Under the pieces are notes generated by a model. It ran no database searches, was not told the DNA's origin, and saw only the letters and a program-made list of their open reading frames with translations. 64,000 bases of DNA, taken from assembly GCA_030847615.1 (NCBI GenBank), contig JAUMIR010000004.1, forward strand, positions 224,792,501 through 224,856,500, read 5' to 3'. The position numbers were made by a program, and so were the translations under genes. The DNA comes from Gambelia wislizenii. Taxonomy: Eukaryota > Chordata > Lepidosauria > Squamata > Crotaphytidae. Below, one piece after another: positions 34,401-45,730 of this stretch. How positions within the stretch are numbered: the stretch's first letter is position 1; every line of letters starts with the position of its first letter.

Positions 34401-34796
34401 TTAGTTCCTAAGGTCATCTTCAGAAGGTCTTTGCTAGGTGTCATGACCCACAGTGGCTTAATACAGGGGCCACCAGATGCATGAAGTTCCCAACGCCAGT
34501 TTTGAGGTCCTCCAGGGCCTTCAAGGACCCCTCTCTGAAACTGGGGGGAAACTGGAAATACTTTTGTCCCACAATGCCTCTTAGGGGATGCAAGTAGCAA
34601 TTTCATCATGTTTGGACTCTCCAAGCTCTTCTGGGCCCAGAAGTGGCCTTTTTTGTAAACAGGAAGTGAACAGGAAGTCCTGCCCAAGATAGCGAACACT
34701 GAAGGATGCTGGAAGCTACAGTTTGACAATGTCTGGATAGCCACATGATTCTCACCCCTGCCTCATAGTTACTTAAGTCCTAAAGACGAAAACCAG

Positions 34797-35928
34797 GGGG
34801 CCGTTTACATGGTGAAAATGTCCTGAGATGAACTCATGATGAACCCTGGTTGTTCACATGTTCATCGTGACGATCTCGAGCTTTTCAGAAGGGGGGGCCA
34901 CCATTTATCCTCCTTCCGTCCCTCAGTTTGTCCCATGTTTTTAAAAAAGTCATGGGAGGTTACGGATAATCGAATATATGAACAGGTTGGGACAATATAT
35001 CTCAGGAGTAGGTGATGGCTGGAAATTGAGGTGGGCAGGGGTGGGCACAGAGTTCAGAGAAGGAGGGTCCAGTCACACTTTTCAATAGATTCAGCCTCAC
35101 CTGCTGAAAGCAAAGGCTTCTCTCCAGGCTGCAGTAAGATTTGTGTGTGTCTGTGGCAGAAGTCACCCTGTTCAATGGATTTTTACATTGCAAACCCCTC
35201 AGCCTCAAGAAAGCCAGTCCCTATTCCTTCCACCCACCCTCTCCTGCATGGAGGATTGTGATTTTTAAAGGGACTTTCAGCTCTCGCTCTTCCTTCAACC
35301 CCCCGTCTCCTCCACGGAGGGTTGTGATTTTTAAAGGGACTGTCACAGTGCCAACCTCTCACCCCCAAGATCAGCTCTCCTTTTTCCCTCCACCCACCCT
35401 CCCCTGCATGGAGGGTTGTGATTTTTAAAGGCTTGTGTGCTGTCAATCTCCCTTTAAATGGATGTTTACATTTATTTGGCATAAATCTGTGTGGCAAGCC
35501 CATCAGGGGATTTTTTTTTTTAACAGGAATTGTCCAGAGGGGGTTGCCTTCGCCTTCCTTCTCTGACCAATGCAGACACTTGAGCAAACATTTGTGGCAC
35601 CCAATAGCATCGCTCGGGGCTGGAAACGCCACAGGAAATATGTCACCAATGTTGTGAAAAAAATGAGTAATCGCATCCTTGGCTGTCAGCTAAAAATAAA
35701 TAAATAAATATTCCAGAACCTTTTCCTGTGTAAACAAACAAACAAACAAAAAAAACACAGGATACTATGTCTCGGGATCTTGCTTTTGTCATGGAAAAGG
35801 TTGTCATGTAAACAAAGATCCCGGGATATTTTTCATCCCGTGACAAATCATGGAAACAACAAGGGACGAACTTGGGATCAGGAAATCCCGTTTCTCCCCG
35901 TGATAAATATTGTTGTGTAACTGACAGC
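34797..35928 (+). mobile_element. Harbinger-like non-autonomous transposon B (1132 bp)
   Basis: Starts GGGGCCGTTTACATGG and ends TGTAACTGACAGC. CAG at 34794-34796 and 35929-35931 flank it. It is the inverted counterpart of element A: 'gagtaatcgcatccttgg' near 35665 is the reverse complement of A near 24483. About 35230-35430 holds three copies of a unit with 'ggagggttgtgatttttaaa'. The 149-codon minus-strand frame over it is fortuitous. Confidence 0.7.
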
Positions 35929-35932
35929 CAGG

Positions 35933-36195
35933 AGCCCTTTCATACTAAATAATTGTAGCACTCAGATTCAGTCATATTTTCTTGTTTAGTCATCTTAGGG
36001 CTGCAGTTACTTTAACTGCCATGGCTGCAACCTATGGACTCCTGAGGTTTGAAGTTTGGTGAGGCATTAGAGCTCTCTGGCTGAAAATTCTAAATATCCC
36101 TCCCTAAACTGCAAATCCCAGGATTCCATAGGATGTTACTATGGCAGTTAAAAGGGAAGTGTAGTAATGCTATACTTGTGTAGTATAAAAAGGCT
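35933..36195. mobile_element. hAT-like MITE containing a 46-bp foreign segment
   Basis: Ends 'agccctttcatactaaata' and the reverse complement 'agcctttttatactacaca' pair as terminal inverted repeats; inner arms are 'actgccatggctgcaacc' and 'gttactatggcagttaa'. Bases 35960-36005 do not fit the family and are an exact copy of 36986-37031. Confidence 0.75.
35960..36005. repeat. 46-bp exact direct repeat, left copy
   Basis: Starts 'actcagattcagtcatattt' and ends 'catcttagggctgca'. Identical to 36986-37031, 1026 bp away in the same orientation. Confidence 0.92.
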
Positions 36196-36444
36196 GCAGA
36201 TATGAAGAGAATCTGGACAGTATTCTGCCTAGCATATTTGTAGCCAGCCAATCACAGGCCTTGGAGTGCTATGATGGGGTGGGCTGGGGAGAGCACTGAA
36301 GGGGTAGAATATAAAATGAGAGGTTTGGCTTTTTAACTGTCAGATGGAGTCAGAGTGATATAAGGAAGTAATGAAACAGGGCAGGTGGCAGACTGATTAG
36401 TTAGAAGCTGTGTGTGCCTGTTTGATATAGAATGGAGAAAGTAG

Positions 36445-36788
36445 TACAGGTTGAGTCTCCCTTATTCAAAATGCTTGGGACCTGAGATATTTTGGATTTT
36501 GGAATAGTTTGGATTTTGGAATACTTGCATATGCTTAATAAGATACCTTGGAGATGGGCCCCAAGTCTAAACATGAAATTCATTTATGTTTCATATATAC
36601 CTTATGCACATAGCCTAAAAGTAATTTTATACACATTTTTATAATTTTGTGCATGAAACGAAGTTTGTGTACATTGAACCATTGAAAAGCAAAGGTGTCA
36701 CTATTATCTCAGCTAGCCATGTGGACTATTTTGGATTTTCGAATATTTTGGAATTTTGGAATTCCAGATAAGGGAGACTCATCCTGTA
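36445..36788. mobile_element. Tigger/mariner-type MITE with near-perfect terminal repeats
   Basis: TACAGGTTGAGTCTCCCTTA at the left pairs with the reverse complement of the right end (TACAGGATGAGTCTCCCTTA). Over about 21 bases only one differs. TA is at both ends. The subterminal part repeats 'ttttggattttggaat'. No transposase. Confidence 0.85.
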
Positions 36789-36985
36789 GTGTTCAGGGGG
36801 AAATTGTTACACTGATATTAAAACAAGCTGTTAAATTGAAATAAGCATAGAGCAAGTTTACATGTTGGATGTTTTAAACCTGTATTCTCATGTACCTTTG
36901 TTATTATTTTTGTTTTACATCTCTCCTTGGGAATCATTCATTTGAGGGTCGTAAGTTGGAATCAGTCATGCAAGTACAAACCTGA

Positions 36986-37031
36986 ACTCAGATTCAGTCA
37001 TATTTTCTTGTTTAGTCATCTTAGGGCTGCA
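36986..37031. repeat. 46-bp exact direct repeat, right copy
   Basis: Identical to 35960-36005. The surrounding sequence on either side is unrelated to the MITE that holds the left copy. Confidence 0.92.
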
Positions 37032-38637
37032 AATACTAAACCCAGAAGTAGCTGAAAAGTCGTAGAGGCAAGGTGAGTGACAGGAACCCATGGTTGGTGT
37101 CTGTGCAAGCAACCTGGAGAGGAGATCCATCAGAACAGGATGAAATTACTGCAGTGGCAAAGCACTTAAAAGTTAAGGTGTAGATAGCCAGAACACCCAG
37201 GGTGAAAAGGAAGGATTGGTTCAGTAAAACCATTTAAGAATCACATTTGTTGAATGGCAGTGTAATCATTGGTTAAATAAATAAAAACAAAGTATTCTGC
37301 AAATTCCAATTCCGTATCACTGAACTGGACTTTGGCCATTTCCCCAACATTCATACCTAAACTTCTGATGTCTCTTAGCATGCTTATACATGTGGACATA
37401 TTGAGTTCTAAAAGAGAGTAGCAAAAAAGATCACATATAATGGTAAACTCTGTCTGAAATAAATGTTTGATGAGATTTCTATCCTTGTTCAAAAGAAATG
37501 TATTAAGAAATTCTAGCTGAAAGTACAATTACAGCTTTGATAGCAGTTGTAAAAGAGCGAAACTCAAAACAGAAATAAGGGACAACGTACTCTAATAAAA
37601 TCTGGAGAGGAAAGTATAAAACAGGTCCTGACAGCAGCAGTCTTTGAAATATTTATCCTGACTACACTTACACTCTTGTCCCAATGGCATAACTATTCAA
37701 GAATTATGCATTCAACTCCAGCACTGCAGTTCACATTAAATCTCAAACAATAAGTACAGTATATTTTATAGAAGAGCAGGATTTCCATGCCATGTTCTGA
37801 AATATTTACAATTTTTCAATAAAAAATTCTGATGTCGGAATTATCTACACAAATATTTCTGTGGGCAGATCCCACAGATTCTACATCTAGTGCAGTTTGG
37901 GCAAATTGTTAGAATCCCCATTTCATACAACGGCTTGGTTTCTGTAGGATGGTAGGGAACAATGGCTAGGCAAAGATTGTTGAGGTCATCCTAGAATAAA
38001 AAGAGATGTTGTACTCAGTTGGGGGTGCTCTTATAATCTACTGGAAACTGTAGCTAGCAGTAACATTTGCTATTCTGGCCTCTTCCCTTTAGCATAAAAC
38101 CATGAAACTCATCCCAGAGCAGTCTTAAGGTGGAAAAGCAACCTATGGGGTCAAATTCTGTTTAGAGAGGTGTTTGAGTAAATGAAGATGTTTGGAAAAC
38201 AATATTGTCAATAGTTTTAAATCTCTATAGCTCTTGTGGCAAATTTTCCCCTAAACCAGGGATGGACAACAGTGGGTCCATGTGTCAGTTTTCTGCTCCT
38301 GTAATCCTTTGAGGGGGGCATAAAAATAACCATAAATCCCCCTCATAAAATTAAAAGTGTCCCGAAGTCCATTTCTGTTTTTGAAAAATGGACATTATGT
38401 AAGGTGAGTTGCTTATCCAGGATGCAAACCATCCTTCCCTCCATCCTTCCCTATTGCTTTTTTTTTTTGAACCAATAAAAGGGAGTCTGTGCAGTCTGGA
38501 CAAGCTGAGGACCCTCAAAACAGTCTTATAGTCTTGGGAGATTCATGCAAATGCAGGGCTATACTTTGCCTACTCCTGTAATAAACTGAAGCAAGAGCTT
38601 TGAAAACTTACTTTTTTGCACTATAAACTCACAGAAT
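37032..38637 (+). other. Probable intron, no feature recognised
   Basis: The 95-codon minus-strand frame (37241-37528) has no recognisable homology. A decayed foldback ('cagggatggacaacagtggg') may lie near 38262-38580. Confidence 0.4.
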
Positions 38638-39950
38638 TCATCCAGCCAGTTTAGCTAGTGATTTTATTTCTAAAAGGTATAGTCTCCAAACTCTGACAGT
38701 TTTCAGACTTTCCTCATAGGAAAAATGCACAAACCCACGCCCAGCAAAAATAATTTTAGTTGCCCCTTTCTGTGCTCTGTCATCTTTTTCAGCAGAGGCA
38801 ACCAGAACTTTGCACATTATTCTAAGTGTACAGATACACCCATATATCTGCAGGACCTGTATCCACTGATTCACTTACCCACATGAGTAAGAAATTGGTG
38901 GTCCCTAGGCATCTTTAAGGTCCTCCAGTGCAACTCTATGGTATCCTTCCAGCTGACCATAGAGTCATACTGGAGTACCTAGAAGACATCTACAGAGGTG
39001 TTCTCTCTAGGCATCTTCTGAGTCCACTAGTGTGGCTCTATGGTACGTTTGGGCCAGAAGTAATTCATTTGAATAGGGTTTACTATTATCCATGGTTTCC
39101 AGTGTCCACGGTAAGTCCATGGATATGAGGGTCTACCTGTAGTCAGACCAATATTATGGCACTATGATAATATCAGCTCCTTTCCAATTAGTTCTAACAT
39201 ATAATTCCTATTTTTTCCCCATTAACATAGCATGCCAAGCTCGTACTTTCCACAAACTTTCTCTTCTGCATACAGTATAAGATATTATCAGTGCCCCTAT
39301 GGTCCTGCTTGGACCATAGCCCAACCAAGACTGAAAATAATAAGTATAAAATGGAGGTGTTATTTACATTGTGCAGTCTGTGGCATTTTCACCTAATTTT
39401 TTTCCTGCCATTTTATTCACCATTCACTGAATTTAGGGGGAAAATGCTTAGAAGCTCTTAATTGATAGCATTCCCACCAGACTGAATAATTTGCTATCAT
39501 CTGCTGCTTCTATGATTCATAACATTTATAGATATGTTAAATAGCACCTAGTATCCCATGGTAGCTGAATTTTCTTATGGTCCCTTTGTGAGGAACTTTG
39601 TTAAAAAAAAAAAATCCCCCAAGTCTGTAGACATCATGCCTACCAGGTCATTTCTAGCTACATTTTTTATACAACCTGAAATAATTTTAAAAGGTTGGTA
39701 AGGCCTTGGCATCCCTTTACAGAACTCATGCTGATTTCTTTCTCAGCAAGGCCTGTTTTTGATGTCTTAAATGTCTAGTATTTAATCATGTTTTCTACCC
39801 CTTTACCTGAAATAGCTAGAAGTTACAGGGACAAATTTCCTGGATGCCCCTTTGACCCATTTGGCTTTTAATTGTGTTACATTGGCTGCTTTACAATCTT
39901 CTGCTTAGGGAGGATACTTTTAGAGTTCAATTACAGTTTGTTTGTTAGAT
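38638..39950 (-). mobile_element. Old CR1-type LINE fragment, reverse, split by a Tigger-like MITE
   Basis: 38638-38828 reads on the minus strand like the CR1 3' half ('gttgcccctttctgtgctc' on plus). After the MITE at 38829-39141 the plus strand resumes with 'gtcagaccaatattatggc', and scattered CR1-like strings continue to about 39950 (for example 'tttgtgaggaactttgtt', 'cagaactcatgctgat'). The right boundary is uncertain. Confidence 0.6.
38829..39141. mobile_element. Tigger-like (pogo/mariner) MITE inserted in CR1
   Basis: Bounded by imperfect inverted ends TACAGATACACCCATATATC and, at the right, the reverse complement of TACAGGTAGACCCTCATATCC. TA lies at each end, as expected for a TA-targeting mariner-superfamily element. 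The body is itself partly palindromic. It carries no transposase and is a non-autonomous copy. Confidence 0.8.
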
Positions 39951-40905
39951 GAAGAATTACACAGGTAAATTTTTGTGTAGATTCCATCCTCCCCAAATAC
40001 CTGTTTCTTGTTTTTTGCAAACCATTTCTGATCTGAATCGTGATGCACTGGTGCCAATCTGCTTTCTCAAATGAAGTTTGCATCTTTTATGGTATAAGAA
40101 TGAGACTGTGAAGCCCACGCAAACATCCCATCCATCTCTGCAGTAGTCATTGATGTCGCTTGTTTTGACACATTTAGAAACTAGGTCAATGTGACACAAC
40201 ACAGATTGTAGTTTTTCACAGAAAGCCAGATAGACTGAGCTATCAAGGAGAACGGAAGCCCTGTGAAGAGTGTAGACTTACTATCATGCTTCTTTTTCTT
40301 TGCTGCCTCCCTAGTATCTTGTTAAAGTGTATGGTCTGAAAACCACTCCATGTCCTTAGTTCTAGAACGCAGAGAACAGCTTATAGAGTGTCCACATTAT
40401 CATGGAGAATTGTCCGGTAAGATAGTATCACTAGTCTTAGCATTTCTCCAAGAATGCTAAAAGCTGCAGACCACATTTCTCTGAAACTTACTGTGAAGAT
40501 TCCAGCCAAAGTGAAGGATATTTAAACTGCTTCAATTTCCGTGACAAAACAAAAGAAATGCTTAAGTGTCCCACTGAAATGAGTGCTTAACTTTTGATGA
40601 TGTGTTTGCTATTAGTAATTTCTGATGTATAACAGCCAACTTGCTCAGTTACTGTTCTGGTCTTATAATTAGGAGTTTTCTGGTAGCCTACAAACACCAC
40701 ATCTGTCACCATTAGCAAAGACAGTTTTAAAATGTCCCATTTTTTTAAAAAAAGTGTTGTTAAAGAGAAGGAGTACCATTTTCTCTTTAAGCATTGTTTA
40801 CTGTTAACTATGGGTCTCACTCCTTCTATATTTATTTGTGTGTGTCCGTTAATATCTTTGCTGCTTCTGGCTCAAATACATCATACCACAACTCATACAA
40901 TGGTT

Positions 40906-41760
40906 CTGTCTAAACAGTGAAGATAATCCTCATAGAAATTGCATGGAAGGTAATCTGTCTAAACAGACATTCGCATCTATGTGTCTCATTCAGAAGGGGG
41001 GCAGGCAAAGCCTTCGGAGCTTTTCCTGGAGTTTTTAAAAAGCTCCATAGGCGATACAAATGTCCGATAGTTAAGACAGTCACATTCACGTTGCTGCACT
41101 GAGGCAGCACAAGCTGATTGGCTGGATGAGCATGGGGGTGGGGCTTGCTAACGGGGCAAGTGCCTGCAGCCATCTTTTTTTTTTTCTGCCAGGTACCGGG
41201 CAAAGGAGGAGGCCTCTCTTGTCGTCTTCTCCCTTCCCCAGCCCCTCCTCCTGTGCTGCAGTCGCCACTGCTGGAACCAGGAAGGGAGAAGAGGATGAGA
41301 CAGCCTCCTTCCTTACCCGGTCCCCCCCCCCCCCGTGACACTGTTGTTGTCATCGCTGTGAGGACCAGGTAAGGGAGGAGGGAAAAGAGGACGAGACAGC
41401 CCTCCTCCCTTACTCGATTCCCCCCCCCTCTGTGCTGCTGTCACCGCTGCCAGGACTGGGAAAGGAGGGGAGGATGGGACAGCCCTCCCCCTTACCCAGT
41501 CATCCCCCCACTGTGCTGCTGTCATCTTTGTCCATGGGGACCAGGTAAGGGAGGAAGGCTCTCTCCACACTGCGATTGCTAAGGCAATAAAATAGGGGGT
41601 GTCTTTTTGTTTCCACTCATGGCTGCCATCTTGTGGCTAGAGGGCATTTGAAGTTTATGGGGGCTGTAAAACTATTAAGACAATTTGCAGATGTTGCAAC
41701 TTCTCTTTACTGCGGGACACTTCATTTTTGGGGGGGGCTCATACAGACTAGTCCTATGAA
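40906..41760. mobile_element. Interspersed repeat of the 'gtctaaacagtgaaaat' family with internal minisatellite
   Basis: Same family as 7496-8062; the first and last parts align to it. Between 'aagtgcctgcagccatc' (about 41158) and 'cgattgctaaggcaataaa' (about 41572) it is expanded by GC-rich tandem repeats. The chance open frames in this block are not genes. Confidence 0.65.
41253..41570. repeat. Minisatellite, about 3.5 units of 80-99 bp
   Basis: Units start near 41253, 41333, 41432 and 41512 with variants of 'gtgctgctgtcaccgctg', then 'gaccaggtaagggaggag', 'gagacagccctcctccctta' and a poly-C stretch. It lies wholly inside the transposon-like repeat. Confidence 0.75.
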
Positions 41761-42049
41761 TGAATTTTTTTTAAGCACCAGTAGTGTGCAAGACAGTGAT
41801 ACAAACCAGAAATGTTTGCTATCCAGAGAGTTTTACAAATAAGCAATGATATAGTTAGGAGATGCCAATTTTCCATTAATAGTCTTGTTGTCTCTTTAGA
41901 TGGTTAACTATTATATATAGTTCACACGGTAATAAGCTAGCATTGCTGTGCTTATCGGGCCCTCCTACTCTCAGGATCAGGCAGCCGAAAGCCATCCTTC
42001 ATGTTCTATCTCCAGCTGCTTCCTCTGGCCCTTTCACCTTCTGGAAGCT

Positions 42050-42182
42050 TTTATTACAGTAGTGGAGAACTTAGGATCAACTAGATGTTGTGAGACTCCA
42101 ACTCCCATCATCATTGTCTCCTGGCCATGTTGACTGGGGATGATGGGGTGCAGTGTCTGGAGTTCTGCCAGTTCCCCATCCT
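42050..42182. mobile_element. Palindromic hAT-type MITE ('agatgtttttgactaca' family)
   Basis: Contains 'ctagatgttgtgagactcc', 'aactcccatcatcattgtc' and the inverted 'gggatgatggggtgcag', then 'tggagttctgccagttcc'. Confidence 0.55.
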
Positions 42183-42796
42183 TGTTTTATAGGGCCAGAT
42201 TCTATCCCCTATTCTCCTCCAATTTATGGAATAGATGTCCTTGCAGATGTGGCAGCTATCTCTGCTGTTCCTTCTTTTCACATATTTTGGGGGCAAAAGA
42301 GCATGAAACAGAACCTGCTGTTAATAGTAGGTTCCAGTGTGCAACTATTATTAATAATAACTGCAATGGGTGGTGGAAGAAGGTCAAGTAAAGGAAAAGT
42401 TACTGGCAAAAAGCCAGTATGCTGAAACACCATTTTTTAAAAAAATGCATGGCATTCTTCATTTTATGGAATCTCTATTTTGAATTCAAATATTCAGCTC
42501 TTCCTACTCAGTTATGACCTGGTAGTAATTCATTGGCGAACTCGTGAATAAATATTGATACAAAAGCTGTTATTTGTAAATACTGTTATTTGCGTCAGTG
42601 TGTTCCGACTTATATTTAATGTTGGAAAGTGAAGCATTGTCCTTCCTCCTAGCACAACATGACTTCTATGCAAGAGAAGGGGATTTTCAGCAAAAGGGAA
42701 GGCAGGTTCATTTTCAGTGAAAAGGAAGGCGGAAAACAGTAGAAATGTAGAACAGTGTGATGGTTATTTGGTCATCTGTAAGTGGTCTTCCTAGAT

Positions 42797-43740
42797 CGTC
42801 GGCAAACCTGTGCTTAAGTCCGTTCAGCAGTTCACGTACCTGGGAAGCATCATCTCCTCAGATGGCAAGATTGACAAAGAGATTGATCACAGTTTAGCAA
42901 AGGCACATAGTGCATTTGGAAGACTTTACAAAAGAGTCTGGAATAACAAACACCTGAGTCGAAGCACAAAAATCAGTGTGTATAGAGCCATTGTACTGTC
43001 TATTCTCCTTTACAGGTCTGAAACATGGGTCACCTATCGCCAACACTTACGACTCCTCGAACACTTTCATTCTATTTGTATTCTCCTTTTCTATTCCATT
43101 TCTATTCTCCTTTACGGGTCTGAAATATGGGTCACCTATCGCCAACACTTAGGACTCCTCGAACGCTTTCATCAGCGCTGTATATGCACAATCCTAAATA
43201 TACACTGGACTGACTATGTGACGAATGTTGCTGTCCTTGGGCAAGCAGGGATCACCAGCATTGAGGCCATGATATTGAGAATGCAGCTGCGCTGGGCAGG
43301 GCACATTTCTAGGATGGAGGACCATCGCCTCCCCAAAATAGTACTCTACGGTGAACTCGCCATGGGTCAGTGTAAGAGGGGCGCTCCAAAAAAGCAATAC
43401 AAGAACTCCCTGAAACAACATCTCAGGCTCGGCCAAATTGATCACCAACAATGGTCCGCCCTGGCCTCACTTCGGGAGGCATGGAGACGCACTATCCACA
43501 ATGCTGCAGCCTTATTTGAGAACTCATACCAAACAAGTCTTGAAGAGAAACGACAACGCAGAAAGAATCACAACCCGGAGGCATCACCCAAGGAGACCTT
43601 CTGCTGTGCTTTCTGCAACCGGACTTGTTTATCTCAGATTGGCCTTTTTAGTCATCAGCGCACTTGCAGAAAGCACGGGATGAGTCCTTCCTGAATCTTC
43701 GTTGGCAAAGAAAAGCCAGAGAGAGAGAGAAAGATTGTGA
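42797..43740 (+). mobile_element. 5'-truncated non-LTR retrotransposon, C-terminal end with internal tandem duplication (copy 1)
   Basis: A frame at 42810-43694 (294 aa) begins inside the post-catalytic part of a LINE reverse transcriptase (FTYLGSIISSDGKIDKEID). It continues through ILLYGSEIWVTYR, ERFHQRC, RWAGHISRMEDHRLPK and a C-terminal C-x2-C-x12-H-x3-C finger (CAFC...HQRTC). The polymerase core and endonuclease are missing. A 102-bp unit (from 43001, again from 43103) is duplicated in frame, so the ILLY-SE-WVTYRQHL-LLE block occurs twice. The tail after the stop is GA-rich. The clade cannot be fixed by eye: an I/Nimb-like or RTE-like LINE. Confidence 0.85.
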
Positions 43741-44699
43741 AAATGAATTATGAAGGTCATTGCTCTAGGAGAAGAGCTGCAAACATGATAACACTGAAAC
43801 CCTATTTACTGATATTCAGAAATATGTCCCACTGTACTTATTTCCTAATAACTGTGTTTGTATTTTAACCTTAATAGTATGAGCATTCTGTGGCACATAA
43901 CTACTAGAAAACCTTCACTGTTTCTGTGAGTGGGGTTTTTTTTTGCAGCTTTCTTCATAGGCAGAGGATTATTACTGAGTAGAAAACATTGAAAGTGTTG
44001 TCTTTTGAACAATTCACATTGTGTGGTTTATTTGGAGGAGTTTTACAAAACACATTGACTCCACCACCAGGGAGAATGCTGTTGCCTCAGCAGTAGCCAA
44101 ATAATTAATGTAACCTTTTTTAACAAGAAGAAAGGAAGGAAGGAAGGAAAGAAGGACTGGAAGTATGCTTAGCAACTGTGATACAGGGTGTGTTTTTACA
44201 GCAGTACTTGCAACCCATTGCGGAATTTAATGCAAAGGAGGGGGTAGCAGGTGGTGGTGTGGCCATGATGCGCTGGCTGCTTTAATGTTTATCAGTGATG
44301 GGTTTTATTATTGAAGTCACCCAGAACAGCAGCCTTGGCCAGCACCATTCCCAGCTGATTTAGAAAGATATATTTTTTTAATCCTCTGCACATTTTCTGG
44401 TCCTGTAAAGCAGTTCAGCCCAGATGTTAGCCCGTGTTTTCCAATGGTTGCTTTTCTTCAGCATGATGCTGGGGGGAGGGGGGAATCAAGTTAAGTTCAT
44501 GGTTTGTTTAACATACAGTGGCTCTTGGGTGTGTATTCTTTAAATAAATCTGAGCTTTCCTTTAATTACATGGAGTTGGTTAAAATGATGTGACCATCCT
44601 TTGAGGAGACCTATTGAAATCAGCTGGTCTTCAATTATTCATCATTAAGTTTATTTCCATTGACTTCCATGGGCCTTTCTGCCCAAATCTGGAATCAGC

Positions 44700-44850
44700 C
44701 CCTGTTTCTGTAAGAGTCTGATGGGGAACTTTGTGCTTTACAGATTATTCCAACTCCCATAATCCTTTTATCACTGAGCATGTTTGCTGTTGCTCATGGG
44801 ATTTGAAGTGCACACCAACTAGAGGGAGAAATGGTTCCCATCTCTGCAGT
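44700..44850. mobile_element. Palindromic hAT-type MITE ('agatgtttttgactaca' family)
   Basis: Contains 'tgatggggaactttgtgc', 'attccaactcccataatcc', and the inverted 'tgctcatgggatttgaagtg' and 'aaatggttcccatc'. Confidence 0.55.
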
Positions 44851-45730
44851 GGAGAGATCAACACAGTTTAAAATGTTGTTTGTTTGGTTTTGGTGAGAAC
44901 AAGAGCAAAGAATGGATGTTATACTAAAGATCCTAGGATGAGTTTTCCCCACACTTGTTGCCTTAGCACAATCAAATCCCTTCAGAGCTTTCATTCAACA
45001 ACTTCCTGCCTATCACAGAATATTCTCTTCATGGACAAATCTTTGCCTGGACGAGTCAACCAAGTGTTGTATGTTCATGTGAAAAGTTACACCACCGCAA
45101 GTGGCCCTGTTGCTTAACTTTTACATTTCAAAAATCTTTGTATCCAAATGTTTCCAAGTTCCTTGAATAATTTAATAGATCTTTGTTCCTTTTGAGGTTT
45201 TGTGTATCCTTAGCTAAGTGTAATTAAATATAATCTCAACAACAATTTTCAGCCTGTTTACCCTTTACAACCAAGAACCATAATGAGAAAAAAAATGTCC
45301 TACGCTTTGCTCCAAATGAGAAATTGTACAAGAATTGGTGCCTTCAGATTTCAAAGCAAGCTAAAGAAACATTTAAGTAGGGAGAAAATAGATTTCATGC
45401 AAGGGAGAACAGGAAAAAGGAGATGATTGTGGCTTTGGTAGATTTTATAACTTTTGCCAAGTTAGTTTGACGAGCCTGCAAAGTTATTTTAAGGACATGA
45501 GCCATATTTTCCTTTAATTTACTTGCTTGAGGTTTTGTGCTTCAGTGATGGTTTGATGAAATACAACTATTTATTTGTAGTATTCTAATTTTGGAGGGAG
45601 AAAAGGGTTAGAAAAAGAGTAGGAGTACAGTGGACCAGGTAGGTGAACTGCTGAACTGACTTGAGCACAGATTTGCCGATGGCAATATGGGGATGGTGGT
45701 GTTCGTCCTGTGGTGCAGGCTGGTAAAGAA

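Noticed and set aside
35183..35632. 149-codon minus-strand open frame
   Set aside because: Falls inside Harbinger-like element B and its internal repeats; no transposase motif.
40910..41353. 147-codon minus-strand open frame
   Set aside because: Spans the GC-rich minisatellite inside a repeat; biased Gly/Pro/Arg composition.
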